From positions 2,976,001-3,040,000 of the forward strand of contig NZ_JAXHBQ010000001.1 of NCBI RefSeq assembly GCF_042466115.1: DNA of 64,000 bases, given 5' to 3'. Position 1 is the first letter of the stretch, and each line of letters begins with the position of its first letter. The notes under the pieces were generated by a model. It was not told the origin of the DNA and searched no databases. It worked only from the letters and a program-made list of their open reading frames with translations. This document shows positions 1 to 8,123 of the stretch, one piece after another. This stretch comes from SW4 sp042466115 (GTDB lineage Bacteria > Pseudomonadota > Alphaproteobacteria > Rhodobacterales > Rhodobacteraceae). The translations under genes were made by a program, and so were the position numbers.

Positions 1-711
1 TCCGCCTTTGGACTGCAAAGCCGCTATCCGCTGGCCGATGGTTTCCCGCTTGTAACCACGAAAAAGCTGCATCTGCGCTCGATCATCCATGAATTGCTGT
101 GGTTCCTGTCGGGGGATACGAACATCGGCTACCTGCGGGACAACGGCGTGTCGATCTGGGATGAGTGGGCCGACGAAAACGGCGACCTTGGCCCCGTCTA
201 TGGCCACCAGTGGCGCCATTGGCCCGGCCGCAAAGGCGAAATTGACCAGATCGCGGTTCTGCTTGATCAGATCAAGAACACCCCCGACAGCCGCCGCATG
301 ATCGTCTCGGCGTGGAATCCGGCGGATGTGCCGGACATGGCGCTGCCGCCCTGTCATACCCTGTGGCAGGTGCGCATCAACGGCGGCAAGCTGCATTTGC
401 AGCTATATCAACGCTCGGCGGATTTGTTTCTGGGCGTGCCGTTCAACATCGCATCCTATGCGCTGTTGCAACATATGCTGGCCCATGTGACCGGCTACGC
501 CGTGGGGGATTTCATCCACACGATGGGCGATGCGCATATCTATTCCAACCATATGGAACAGGTGCAAACGCAACTGGCACGCATCCCGAAACCATTGCCG
601 ACATTGCGCATCACCCGCGAGGTCACTTCGCTGTTCGATTTCAAATACGAGGATTTCGAGATCACGGGCTATGATCCCGATCCGGCCATCCGCGCGCCGG
701 TGGCCGTATGA
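1..711 (+). CDS. thyA: Thymidylate synthase, 5'-truncated by window edge
   Basis: Converts dUMP to dTMP with methylene-tetrahydrofolate, releasing dihydrofolate, in the cytosol. The frame is open from base 1 (it reads [18 protein letters not shown]), so the start lies before the window and about 236 C-terminal residues are visible. The catalytic cysteine is in PPCHTLWQ (codon 352-354), and the substrate-binding stretches [16 protein letters not shown] and [12 protein letters not shown] follow as in all ThyA proteins. The stop overlaps the next start (ATGA at 708-711), giving the usual coupling with folA, which recycles the dihydrofolate this enzyme makes. Confidence 0.96.
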   Translation, partial: SAFGLQSRYPLADGFPLVTTKKLHLRSIIHELLWFLSGDTNIGYLRDNGVSIWDEWADENGDLGPVYGHQWRHWPGRKGEIDQIAVLLDQIKNTPDSRRMIVSAWNPADVPDMALPPCHTLWQVRINGGKLHLQLYQRSADLFLGVPFNIASYALLQHMLAHVTGYAVGDFIHTMGDAHIYSNHMEQVQTQLARIPKPLPTLRITREVTSLFDFKYEDFEITGYDPDPAIRAPVAV

Positions 712-1187
712 TTTCCCTGATCGTGGCGCGCGCGCGCAATGGCGCGATCGGCAAGGATAACGACATTCCCTGGCACGCCCCCGAGGACCTGGCGTTTTTC
801 CAGCGCGAAACCACGGGCGGCGCGATCATCATGGGGCGCATCACATGGGACAGCCTGCCGCCGTTCAAGCCATTGAAAGGGCGGCTGAATATCGTTGTGA
901 CCTCGCGCGAAACGGGTGCGCCACATCAGGTGGCCAGCGTTTCTGATGCCATCGCGCTGGCCTATACGCAGGGATATCGGCGCATCTATGGCATCGGCGG
1001 CGCGGGCATTTACCGCGAAATGCTGCCACTGGCCGACAGGCTGTTGATTACCGAAGTTGATCTTGAGATCGCGGATGCGGATGCATTCTTTCCCGACATC
1101 GACGCGCAAGACTGGCGCGAATTGGGCCGCCAGCCCCTGCGCGCGGCTGACCCGTGTTGCGAGGCCGTCGAGCTTTTGCGCCGCTAA
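708..1187 (+). CDS. folA: Dihydrofolate reductase
   Basis: Reduces dihydrofolate to tetrahydrofolate with NADPH. The 159 residues match the usual bacterial length. The N-terminal strand [21 protein letters not shown], the acidic active-site region [11 protein letters not shown], the cofactor motif [12 protein letters not shown] and the later [23 protein letters not shown] are all family hallmarks. It overlaps thyA by four bases, so translation is probably coupled, and the pair forms a two-gene dTMP/folate unit. No terminator is obvious immediately downstream. Confidence 0.96.
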   Translation: MISLIVARARNGAIGKDNDIPWHAPEDLAFFQRETTGGAIIMGRITWDSLPPFKPLKGRLNIVVTSRETGAPHQVASVSDAIALAYTQGYRRIYGIGGAGIYREMLPLADRLLITEVDLEIADADAFFPDIDAQDWRELGRQPLRAADPCCEAVELLRR

Positions 1188-1250
1188 ATCGGGGAAGTTA
1201 CGCCCCAATCTCCCCTCACTCTTGCCCAAGTGCTTGGTTAACAAGGGGGT

Positions 1251-1343
1251 ATGACAAAGCTGCCCAAATCCAACGGATCGAACCCGTTGTTCCCGCTGAC
1301 ACCGCAACAGGTGCGTGCAATTCTTGGGACAAGCCCCGCCTAG
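1251..1343 (+). CDS. Possible 30-residue small ORF
   Basis: A short frame ([20 protein letters not shown], then [10 protein letters not shown]) starts at an ATG preceded by a purine-rich AAGGGGGT. It ends three bases inside the 3' end of the convergent cold-shock gene. I do not recognise it. The good ribosome-binding site and compact position are the only support; it may be chance. Confidence 0.25.
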   Translation: MTKLPKSNGSNPLFPLTPQQVRAILGTSPA

Positions 1344-1546
1344 ACGACTTTGATGTCGCCGGCCATCTTGCGGCCATCGCGCCCGTCGACCAGCTCGAAT
1401 TCAACCGCTTGTTCATCCGCCAATCCGGTCAGCCCCGATGCTTCGACCGCAGAAATGTGCACGAAAACATCCGCGCCGCCGTCTTCGGGCGCGATAAAGC
1501 CGAAACCTTTTGCAGAATTGAACCATTTTACGGTGCCTTTGGGCAT
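1340..1546 (-). CDS. Cold-shock domain protein (CspA family)
   Basis: Small nucleic-acid-binding RNA chaperone, 68 residues, one OB-fold cold-shock domain over its whole length. RNP1 is KGFGFIAPE and RNP2 is [27 protein letters not shown] is the canonical start. An in-frame ATG 42 bases upstream was rejected because AAAGGAGAAGGAC lies directly before the ATG at 1546 and the extra residues are not conserved-looking. It is transcribed divergently from the ArsC-like gene. Its leader can form a GC-rich hairpin just upstream of the ribosome-binding site. Confidence 0.93.
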   Translation of the reverse strand: MPKGTVKWFNSAKGFGFIAPEDGGADVFVHISAVEASGLTGLADEQAVEFELVDGRDGRKMAGDIKVV

Positions 1547-1561
1547 GTCCTTCTCCTTTGT

Positions 1562-1599
1562 CGGGCCGCAGCCGCGGCGTTGCGGCACAATTGGGCCCG
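1562..1599 (-). promoter_or_regulatory. GC-rich hairpin in cold-shock gene leader
   Basis: Two nested inverted repeats, GCCGCA/TGCGGC (1565-1570 with 1581-1586) and CGGGCC/GGCCCG at the outer edge, lie 6 bases from the ribosome-binding site of the csp gene on the minus strand. Structured leaders commonly control csp mRNA translation and stability; that role here is inference. Confidence 0.3.
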
Positions 1600-1726
1600 C
1601 GACAAAGGCGGATAGTCCGTTGGCCTTCGGTTAAAATTCTAGCGTGATTTCGCAAAAGGCAAATGACAAATTGCCGTGAGGGCGTCAGTTTGCACGAAAC
1701 CGCCGACCATGTTGAAAGGCCCGCGC

Positions 1727-2053
1727 ATGCGCATCTTTGCCCTGAAATCCTGTGACACCTGCCGCAAGGCGATTGCCGCGATCCGCGCTGCGGGGCATGA
1801 TCCGCAGATCATCGATGTGCGCGCCGACGGGGTGTCTGACGCCGATCGCGCGGCGATAATCGCAGCCTTCGGCGACAAGGCGATCAACCGCGCGTCGACC
1901 ACGTGGCGCGGCCTAACAGATGCCGAAAAAGACAGTGATCCCAATGAACTGCTAGCCGCCCACCCGACCCTGATGAAACGCCCTGTCATCGAACATGCGG
2001 GCCAGCTTTATCTGGGCTGGAAGGCGGATGTGCAGGCGCTCATCCTTGGATAA
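1727..2053 (+). CDS. ArsC/Spx-family thioredoxin-fold protein
   Basis: A 108-residue protein of the ArsC/Spx/YffB fold. It begins MRIFALKSCDTCRKA, with a CxxC pair near the N-terminus. It also has INRASTTWRGL and PTLMKRPVIEHAGQLYLGW, the conserved 'K/R-RP-hydrophobic' segment of this family. Enzymes of the family reduce arsenate with glutathione/glutaredoxin, while close relatives of YffB type have no proven substrate, so true arsenate reduction is unproven; there is no ars operon nearby. The ATG at 1727 was chosen because the match to the family begins there; an in-frame ATG at 1676 would add 17 poorly matching residues. Confidence 0.82.
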   Translation: MRIFALKSCDTCRKAIAAIRAAGHDPQIIDVRADGVSDADRAAIIAAFGDKAINRASTTWRGLTDAEKDSDPNELLAAHPTLMKRPVIEHAGQLYLGWKADVQALILG

Positions 2054-2101
2054 TCGCGCCACGCCCCTTATGTGGGACTGGCAATCAGATCGGAGAGAAC
2101 C

Positions 2102-2470
2102 ATGCGCAACGCAGCCCTTACCCTTGGTATTATCGCAGGCGTCATCGGCATTTTCGTCGGCCTGTTCGGCTATGGCTATGCGGAACTGACCACCAACCAA
2201 CCCGAGGTCGGCGAGGTGTTTGGCACATTCGACAATCCCGGTTTCATCCGGTTTGCCAGCTTCATGGCGCCCTTGCTGGCCATCGCCGGTGGCGCCATGG
2301 CCAAGATGCGCGCGCTTTGGGGCGGTGGGTTACTGTTGATCGCGGCGGCGCTGTTTTACACGGCCTTCGGGTTTAACGCCGGCACGATGTTCCCGATCGG
2401 ATTCGCCGCGCTGGGCGGGATACTGGCCATTGCCGCCGGTAAGCCCGACGAACCTAAGGCGCATTTCTGA
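2102..2470 (+). CDS. Small integral membrane protein, unknown function
   Basis: A 122-residue hydrophobic protein with about four predicted membrane spans: residues ~5-25, ~55-70, ~75-92 and ~95-112, broken by a polar loop TTNQPEVGEVFGTFDNPG. I do not recognise a named family. CGGAGAG precedes the ATG at 2102; the in-frame ATG at 2072 lacks a site. The gene ends 17 bases inside the convergent DoxX gene. Function cannot be inferred from context. Confidence 0.7.
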   Translation: MRNAALTLGIIAGVIGIFVGLFGYGYAELTTNQPEVGEVFGTFDNPGFIRFASFMAPLLAIAGGAMAKMRALWGGGLLLIAAALFYTAFGFNAGTMFPIGFAALGGILAIAAGKPDEPKAHF

Positions 2471-3005
2471 AAAAGCGGTCCAGTGACAGCGGCCCCGCAC
2501 CCTTGAACACCAAGACCAACAAGGCCAGCACCCAGAACGCGCGCTGGTCCATGATCACCCCGTCTGGCAGCCGGTCAAACCATGCGCCCAAAGTGGCGGC
2601 ATGTTCAATCCCGCCGTGGCCGTAAAGGTCTGTCAGGCTCTGCACCGTGATAAAGCCGATCATGCCCAAGGCCGCAGGGCGGGTCAGCAGGCCAAGCAGG
2701 ATCAGCGCGGGCAGGATGAATTCGGCCCATGTGCCCGCCACGACCACGGCCCAGTGAAATACACCCAATTCGCCGGTGTTATAGCTTGCCGCCTCCATCG
2801 CTTTGGGAAAGATTTGCACGTATCCGCCTGATGACGGCGACAAGAACCCCCAAAACCCTTCGCCAAGTTTGCTGACAGCCGAGCGCCAGAAGTAAACCAG
2901 CGTCACCGCGCTGAACACCAGCCGCGCAAGGGTGGGCAGGACCACTGGTGCGGTGCGATCCAACCGGGCCAGCAGCCCGCGATAGGTGGTGATCAACTGG
3001 GACAT
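2454..3005 (-). CDS. DoxX-family membrane protein of bufferin operon
   Basis: A 183-residue DoxX-type membrane protein with about four spans (LARLVFSAVTLVYFW; WAEFILPALILLGLL; AALGMIGFITVQSL; AFWVLALLVLVF). It is the last gene of the minus-strand set DUF2282-DUF692-DUF2063-DoxX and starts 12 bases after the DUF2063 gene. DoxX proteins recur in bufferin-type operons, where a membrane role in export or redox support of the modified peptide has been suggested but not settled. Family membership is clear; the operon job is inferred from synteny. Its 3' end overlaps the convergent small membrane gene. Confidence 0.85.
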   Translation of the reverse strand: MSQLITTYRGLLARLDRTAPVVLPTLARLVFSAVTLVYFWRSAVSKLGEGFWGFLSPSSGGYVQIFPKAMEAASYNTGELGVFHWAVVVAGTWAEFILPALILLGLLTRPAALGMIGFITVQSLTDLYGHGGIEHAATLGAWFDRLPDGVIMDQRAFWVLALLVLVFKGAGPLSLDRFFRNAP

Positions 3006-3016
3006 GGTTTTGCCTT

Positions 3017-3751
3017 TCAGGGCTTGATTTCAGTGATGGCGCGCTGCTGCAAAAGCAGCCCAAGGATCGCCCCCAGATCAAGGGCATCGCCTGCCTCGTC
3101 CGCCGCCCCCGCAAGGGTCGCATCAGATTGCAACGCCACGACAAAACGGGCGGACGCAGGGGGCACCACATGCATTTGCGGGTCCAGATCGGGGCGGGTG
3201 ATCAGCACCGTTTCACCGCCTTTGGTCTGGGCCTCCCCGGCCATATTCGCGCGCCACAACCCGTGAACCGGATAGGGTGACGCGACAAGACGCAGCGCCG
3301 GAGCAAGCGAAAAACGCAGATCGCCCAGGGCTTCGGGCGGAAATTGCGCCAGGGCATCAGCCGCAATCGGCGTGGCGTCCGGCGCGTGATAGGCGTGGCG
3401 CAGGGCCAGTTCCAGATGCGCCATGTCGGGCAGATACGGCAGGCTGGCGGCGGGGGCAAAGCCCGCCAGAAACGCGGGCATCTGTTCGCCATAAAACATC
3501 ATCAACGGTGATGTGGGCGGGTGTGCGCGCAGGTAAACCCCTGCCATCGCACGAAAAAAGTCATCCCCCACCAGTTTTCGGATTACGGGGAACGCGGTTT
3601 CAAGCGCATCCGACAGGCTGACGGCCACGTTGTTGCGATAGACGTCAAACCGCTTGCCTGCCGCGCGCCCCTGCCCATCGGCCAGCCCGGCGGGCGTTGG
3701 CAGCGCGGGGTCAAGCACCGCGTGACGGAAATCGGACTGGCTGACGTTCAT
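3017..3751 (-). CDS. bufC: DUF2063 partner protein of the MNIO enzyme (BufC/HvfC type)
   Basis: A 244-residue DUF2063 protein. The N-terminal domain (about residues 1-95) shows the family pattern [16 protein letters not shown]...[33 protein letters not shown]; the C-terminal half is alpha/beta with VHGLWRANM. In characterised MNIO systems the DUF2063 protein binds the precursor and delivers it to the DUF692 enzyme. The start at 3751 overlaps the stop of the DUF692 gene (ATGA), which I preferred over a 26-residue upstream extension running inside that gene. Third gene of the operon. Confidence 0.9.
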   Translation of the reverse strand: MNVSQSDFRHAVLDPALPTPAGLADGQGRAAGKRFDVYRNNVAVSLSDALETAFPVIRKLVGDDFFRAMAGVYLRAHPPTSPLMMFYGEQMPAFLAGFAPAASLPYLPDMAHLELALRHAYHAPDATPIAADALAQFPPEALGDLRFSLAPALRLVASPYPVHGLWRANMAGEAQTKGGETVLITRPDLDPQMHVVPPASARFVVALQSDATLAGAADEAGDALDLGAILGLLLQQRAITEIKP

Positions 3752-4596
3752 GCCAGCACCGACAGGGCCGCATCGGCGCGCTGTGCTTCGGCGGCCAGAA
3801 CGGGCCAGTCGGGCACATCGGTGTCCCATTCAACAAGCAGCGGGCGGGGGCCGGATTTGGCCAATGTATAGTCCAGCAGCGCCCAGACCGGATCGACCAC
3901 CTCGCGCCCGTGGCTGTCGATCAACAAAGGCGCGCCGTGTTCGTCCTCGTCCTCGTCATGGCCGCCAAGGTGGATTTCGCCGACCGCTGACAGGGGGTAG
4001 TCGTCGATATAGCCTTGCGGCGAATAGCCAAGGTTGGTCGCGGACACGAAGACGTTGTTCACATCCAGCAGCAACCCGCATCCGGTGCGGCGCACCACCT
4101 CGCGCAGGAAGTCGGTTTCTGTCATTTCGGATTCAGCAAAGGCGAGGTAGGACGACGGGTTTTCCAGCAGCATCTGCCGGCCCAGCAGGTCTTGCACCTG
4201 ATTGATATGGGCGGCCACGCGGGCCACCGTTGATTCTGTGTAGGGCAGGGGCAGCAGATCGTTCAGGAAATGCGCGTCATGGGTGGACCACGCCAGATGT
4301 TCGGAAAAACTGGCCGGATCAAGCCAGTCGCAAAGGGTTTTCAAACGGGCAAGATGATCGGCGTCCAGCGGGCCTTCGCCGCCGATCGACAGCCCGACAC
4401 CATGCACGGAAATGGGAAATTTTTCAGACAGGGCTCGCAGTTGCGCCAACGGGCGGCCACCACCACCCATGTAGTTCTCGGCGTGGATTTCCAGCCAGCC
4501 GACAGGTGCAGGATCGTCCATGATATCAGCGAAATGCTGCGGCTTGTAGCCAACGCCGGGCAGGGTGGGCAGCGTGTTTTGCGAGGCATCAAACAT
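3748..4596 (-). CDS. bufB: DUF692 multinuclear non-haem iron oxidase (MNIO), BufB/HvfB type
   Basis: A 282-residue TIM-barrel enzyme of the DUF692 family. It carries the set of metal-binding and active-site motifs: [64 protein letters not shown] and LVEWDTDVP. Characterised members use a di/tri-iron centre and oxygen to convert cysteines of a partner peptide into oxazolone/thioamide or thiooxazole groups. AGGAATTTCCC precedes the ATG. It lies 52 bases downstream of the DUF2282 precursor gene and overlaps bufC, so substrate and partner are both encoded beside it. Chemistry here is inferred from the family. Confidence 0.94.
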   Translation of the reverse strand: MFDASQNTLPTLPGVGYKPQHFADIMDDPAPVGWLEIHAENYMGGGGRPLAQLRALSEKFPISVHGVGLSIGGEGPLDADHLARLKTLCDWLDPASFSEHLAWSTHDAHFLNDLLPLPYTESTVARVAAHINQVQDLLGRQMLLENPSSYLAFAESEMTETDFLREVVRRTGCGLLLDVNNVFVSATNLGYSPQGYIDDYPLSAVGEIHLGGHDEDEDEHGAPLLIDSHGREVVDPVWALLDYTLAKSGPRPLLVEWDTDVPDWPVLAAEAQRADAALSVLA

Positions 4597-4617
4597 GGGA
4601 AATTCCTGTGTCGGTAA

Positions 4618-4635
4618 GGTGGGCCGTAACCCACC
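4618..4635 (-). promoter_or_regulatory. Hairpin between precursor and MNIO genes
   Basis: GGTGGG and CCCACC (4618-4623, 4630-4635) form a six-pair stem with a six-base loop in the 52-base gap between bufA and bufB, with no T-run after it. In RiPP operons such a stem often protects the upstream precursor message or partially terminates transcription, giving more peptide than enzyme. That function is inference. Confidence 0.4.
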
Positions 4636-4648
4636 CTACCATATCAGC

Positions 4649-4951
4649 TTATGCGGGCAGGTCGCGATCAAGCGCTTCAAGCGAGCCGGAACGCGCGGGA
4701 TCGTCGCCCATGGCTTCGATCATCGTATCTTCGCAGGTGCCGGCGGGGACCAGTGTCCAGGCGTTGCCCTGATAGTCGACGGTGGATGTGCCGGCGCATG
4801 TGGTGCCGGGGCCAGCTGCACAGTCGTTTTCGCCAGCCAGCGAAATACCATAGCACTTTTCTTCGTCAGCTGCGCTTGCGGTGGTGGCAAGACCGGCAAC
4901 AGCCGTGGCAACAGAGGCAGCAATCGCGAGGGTTTTGTAGGTGTTGGACAT
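4649..4951 (-). CDS. bufA1: DUF2282 bufferin precursor (copper-binding RiPP)
   Basis: A 100-residue exported peptide. It has a signal peptide (residues 1-27, cleavage after TTASA), then a core with exactly four cysteines at 33, 44, 52 and 73. The DUF2282 signature is [30 protein letters not shown] and VPAGTC. Bufferins of this class are ribosomal peptides whose cysteines are modified by the neighbouring DUF692 enzyme, and they sequester copper in the periplasm; I recall thiooxazole groups on central cysteines and a disulfide on the others. First gene of a four-gene operon, with AGGAAAACCTC before the ATG. Identification is strong from motif plus synteny; metal specificity is inferred. Confidence 0.92.
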   Translation of the reverse strand: MSNTYKTLAIAASVATAVAGLATTASAADEEKCYGISLAGENDCAAGPGTTCAGTSTVDYQGNAWTLVPAGTCEDTMIEAMGDDPARSGSLEALDRDLPA

Positions 4952-5117
4952 GAGGTTTTCCTAAAGGTTGGTTTCGAACAGATGCCAGCGGGTGATCCGT
5001 TTGGCTGCCTGAACCGTAGATAGTTTTGGGAGTGCAGGGCTACTCACAGGGCCGTGCATCGCGCCCGCGTGACCGCATGTTATGGGTTTTGCAGGTGCAG
5101 AAATCCGGTAATCCCTT

Positions 5118-5155
5118 GAAACAAAAGACCCGCCCACATTTCTGCGGACGGGTCT
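5118..5155 (-). terminator. Rho-independent terminator of thrS
   Basis: AGACCCG (5126-5132) pairs with CGGGTCT (5149-5155). Reading the minus strand the stem is followed by TTTTGTTT. It lies 25 bases beyond the thrS stop. The rest of 4952-5117 is the upstream region of the bufferin operon; I saw no confident promoter boxes in it. Confidence 0.8.
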
Positions 5156-5179
5156 GTTACAGTTTCCAGCGCTGGAATG

Positions 5180-7126
5180 TTACAAAAGGTCGGGCGGTGT
5201 GGCCTCGATTTTCAGCTGTGCGACGATTTCGTCCAGACTTGTAACATTTGACTGCTTCTCGCCAAGGCGGCGCACGGACACTGTGCGTTCCTCGACTTCG
5301 CGCTGACCGATGGCCAGAATGACCGGCACCTTGCCAAGGCTGTGTTCGCGGACCTTGTAGTTGATCTTTTCGTTGCGGGTATCGGCCTCGGCGCGCACAC
5401 CTGCAGCCTGCAACGCCGCGACGATTTCGCGCGCATAATCGTCGGCATCCGATACGATTGTGGTCACGACAACCTGCCGTGGCGCAATCCAGAACGGTAG
5501 TTTGCCCGCGTGGCTTTCGATCAGGATTCCGATGAAACGCTCGAAACTGCCTAGTGTCGCACGGTGCAGCATGACGGGGCGATGTTTCGCACCATCTTCG
5601 CCGATGTAATTTGCATCAAGCCGTTCGGGCAGCACGAAATCCACCTGATGGGTGCCACACTGCCAGTCGCGGCCAATCGCATCCGTCAGCACGAACTCCA
5701 GCTTGGGGCCATAGAACGCGCCTTCGCCGGGGTTGAGTTCCGGCTCGATTCCGGCGGCACGGGTCGCATTCAACAGGGCGGTTTCGGCCTTGTCCCAAAC
5801 GGCATCACTGCCGGACCGCTTTTCAGGCCGATCCGAGAACTTGACGCGGAATTTGTCAAAGCCAAGGTCGCGATACACCTGACTGAGGAAGTCGATATAG
5901 ATCGCGGTTTCGCTTTCGATCTGGTCTTCGCGGCAGAAAATATGCCCGTCGTCCTGTGTGAACCCGCGCACGCGCATGATGCCGTGCAGCGCGCCCGAAG
6001 GTTCATAGCGGTTGCACGACCCGAACTCGGCCATGCGCAGCGGCAGGTCGCGATAGGATTTCAGACCTTGATTGAAGATCTGCACGTGGCAGGGGCAGTT
6101 CATCGGTTTGAGGGCGTTCACGGTCTTTTCGCGTGCGTGTTCCTCGTCCACTTCGACGATGAACATGTGCTCCTGATACTTTTCCCAGTGGCCGGATTGT
6201 TCCCACAAGCGGCGGTCGACAACCTGCGGTGTGTTGACCTCGACGTAGCCGTGTTTGCTTTGCATCCGGCGCATGTAGTCCTGCAAGGTCGTGTAGATGC
6301 GCCAGCCGTTCGGGTGCCAGAAAATCTGGCCCGGCGCTTCTTCCTGCATATGGAACAGGTCCATCTCGCGGCCCAGCTTGCGGTGGTCGCGCAGGGCGGC
6401 CTGTTCCAGCATGTGCAGATGCGCCTTGAGGCCTTCCTTGTTCAGGAACGCAACGCCATAAATCCGCTGCAACATCGCGCGGTCGCTGTCGCCGCGCCAA
6501 TAGGCACCGGCGATGGACATCAACTTGAACGCATCCGCGGGCACCTGACCGGTGTTTTGCAAATGCGGGCCGCGGCACAGATCCTGCCAGTGGCCGTGCC
6601 AATACATCCGCAGCGGTTCATCGCCCGGAATGGCCGCGATCAGCTCGACCTTGTAGGGTTCGTTGTTCGCCTCGTAGAACTTGATCGCGCGGTCGCGGTC
6701 CCAGACTTCGGTGGTCACGGGATCGCGTTTGTTGATGATTTCCTTCATCTTTTTCTCGATCATGCCCAGATCTTCGGGCGTGAACGGGTCGGCGCGGTCA
6801 AAGTCGTAATACCAGCCGTTTTCGATCACGGGGCCGATGGTGACCTTGGTGTCGGGCCAGATTTCCTGCACGGCGCGCGCCATGATATGCGCAAGATCGT
6901 GGCGCACCAGTTCAAGGGCCGCCGTGTCGTCCTTCATGGTGTTGATGGCGATGCTGGCGTCCGCGTTGATGGGCCACTGCAAGTCCCAGTGCTGGCCGTT
7001 CACGGTGGCGCTGATCGCCTTTTTTCCAAGCGATGTGGCGATGGCATTGGCCACTTCGCCGGGCGTTACCCCTGCGTCGAAATCGCGGGAATTGCCATCG
7101 GGAAATGTAAGGGAAATCTGGCTCAT
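5180..7126 (-). CDS. thrS: Threonyl-tRNA synthetase
   Basis: Charges tRNA-Thr. The 648 residues show all domains in order: an N-terminal TGS domain ([23 protein letters not shown]), the editing domain with the HxxxH pair in [12 protein letters not shown], the class II catalytic core with [31 protein letters not shown] (zinc cysteine) and [14 protein letters not shown], and a C-terminal anticodon-binding domain starting near [26 protein letters not shown] precedes the ATG. It appears monocistronic, with its own terminator and a repeat-bearing upstream region. No T-box-like leader was seen. Confidence 0.97.
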   Translation of the reverse strand: MSQISLTFPDGNSRDFDAGVTPGEVANAIATSLGKKAISATVNGQHWDLQWPINADASIAINTMKDDTAALELVRHDLAHIMARAVQEIWPDTKVTIGPVIENGWYYDFDRADPFTPEDLGMIEKKMKEIINKRDPVTTEVWDRDRAIKFYEANNEPYKVELIAAIPGDEPLRMYWHGHWQDLCRGPHLQNTGQVPADAFKLMSIAGAYWRGDSDRAMLQRIYGVAFLNKEGLKAHLHMLEQAALRDHRKLGREMDLFHMQEEAPGQIFWHPNGWRIYTTLQDYMRRMQSKHGYVEVNTPQVVDRRLWEQSGHWEKYQEHMFIVEVDEEHAREKTVNALKPMNCPCHVQIFNQGLKSYRDLPLRMAEFGSCNRYEPSGALHGIMRVRGFTQDDGHIFCREDQIESETAIYIDFLSQVYRDLGFDKFRVKFSDRPEKRSGSDAVWDKAETALLNATRAAGIEPELNPGEGAFYGPKLEFVLTDAIGRDWQCGTHQVDFVLPERLDANYIGEDGAKHRPVMLHRATLGSFERFIGILIESHAGKLPFWIAPRQVVVTTIVSDADDYAREIVAALQAAGVRAEADTRNEKINYKVREHSLGKVPVILAIGQREVEERTVSVRRLGEKQSNVTSLDEIVAQLKIEATPPDLL

Positions 7127-7219
7127 GGGCCTGCTCCTCGTCGTTTTGGCGCCTACGGGACGCCCGGTTGCGGGTGATATGTGCGGGGGTTTTCGCCGAT
7201 GGGATCGGGGGCGTCAAGG

Positions 7220-7263
7220 GCGTATGGAAACCGTATGGAAAGCGTATGGAAAGCGTATGGCTG
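7220..7263. repeat. Four tandem 11-bp repeats upstream of thrS
   Basis: Four adjoining copies of GCGTATGGAAA (third-base variants CCGTATGGAAA and GCGTATGGCTG) occupy 7220-7263, about 95 bases before the thrS start. On the thrS strand the unit reads TTTCCATACGC. The 11-bp period is one helical turn. The rest of 7127-7421 holds no gene I can support. Confidence 0.75.
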
Positions 7264-7421
7264 CGATATGGCGAAATTCCCTGCCGCGCCGCCCTGTGCA
7301 AACAGGTCATCGGCAGTGATCGAACCGGATAAGCATGGCAGCACCCGAACACGCCCGCCTTCGCCTTCCTGTCCGATTCTGGATGTGCGTGCGCGCAAAG
7401 CTTGTCCGAGGATCGGATGGA

Positions 7422-8123
7422 TCAGTTCCGGGCCGCGAGCTGATACCCCGGGGCGGCAACGGCCTGCACGGTCGTAATCGGCGCCGTGCCGATCCATGTC
7501 GTCCGCTCGATAACGAACAGCGCGCTACCAACGGATGTCGCGAGATGCTTCGCAGTTTCGCCGTCAGCGCTCATTGCTGAAAACCTGACTTCGATGCGGC
7601 TGTATGGTTTGTGACGGACAAGCCATTCATTTGCGCTTTCGCGTGTCAGATCAACGTCAAGGATTTCGGGCGACGACTTTGGGTTGATCCATCGGTCCTC
7701 GAAGATATAGGGCCGATTGTCGGCGAGGTGCAGTGCCGTCACATGCAGCATCTCGACAGTCTGATGAATTCCGAAGCGCGCCATGATTTCAATGGGCGTC
7801 TCTTCAAGTTCGCTGCTGATGAGGTGGTAATTGTACTTGGCACCGCGCTGCTCGACCTCGCGCCGGGTGATCGGAATGTCGAACGTGGCCCGTGTAACCG
7901 GGTCAGTTCGCACATGGGTGCCGCCCTTGCGCTTGCGTTCGACAATCCCGGCGAGCGCCAGATCCTGCATGGCGCGGTGCACGGTGGTGCGGGCGCAACC
8001 AAGCTCCTGTGCGATATCTTCGTCGCGCGGCAGCTTGTCTCCCGGTGCATAGGTCCGGTTCAGGATCCGCGCGCGGATCACGTCACGAACATCCGTCCAT
8101 GCAATGCGCGACTCCACGTTCAA
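7422..8123 (-). CDS. hutC: Histidine utilisation repressor, GntR/HutC family
   Basis: A 233-residue transcription regulator. The N-terminal winged helix (about residues 8-75) contains PGDKLPRDEDIAQELGCARTTVHRAMQDL. The C-terminal UTRA effector domain contains FEDRWINPKSSPEILDVDL. HutC represses hut genes and is released by urocanate. The start overlaps the hutF stop by four bases (ATGA at 8120-8123), so hutF and hutC are one transcript, divergent from hutI. The likely operator lies in the AT-rich gap 9488-9559. Confidence 0.92.
   Translation of the reverse strand: MNVESRIAWTDVRDVIRARILNRTYAPGDKLPRDEDIAQELGCARTTVHRAMQDLALAGIVERKRKGGTHVRTDPVTRATFDIPITRREVEQRGAKYNYHLISSELEETPIEIMARFGIHQTVEMLHVTALHLADNRPYIFEDRWINPKSSPEILDVDLTRESANEWLVRHKPYSRIEVRFSAMSADGETAKHLATSVGSALFVIERTTWIGTAPITTVQAVAAPGYQLAARN

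Noticed and set aside
5564..7177. 537-codon open frame antisense to thrS
   Set aside because: Shadow of thrS; composition of repeated His/Arg/Val blocks and no family match.
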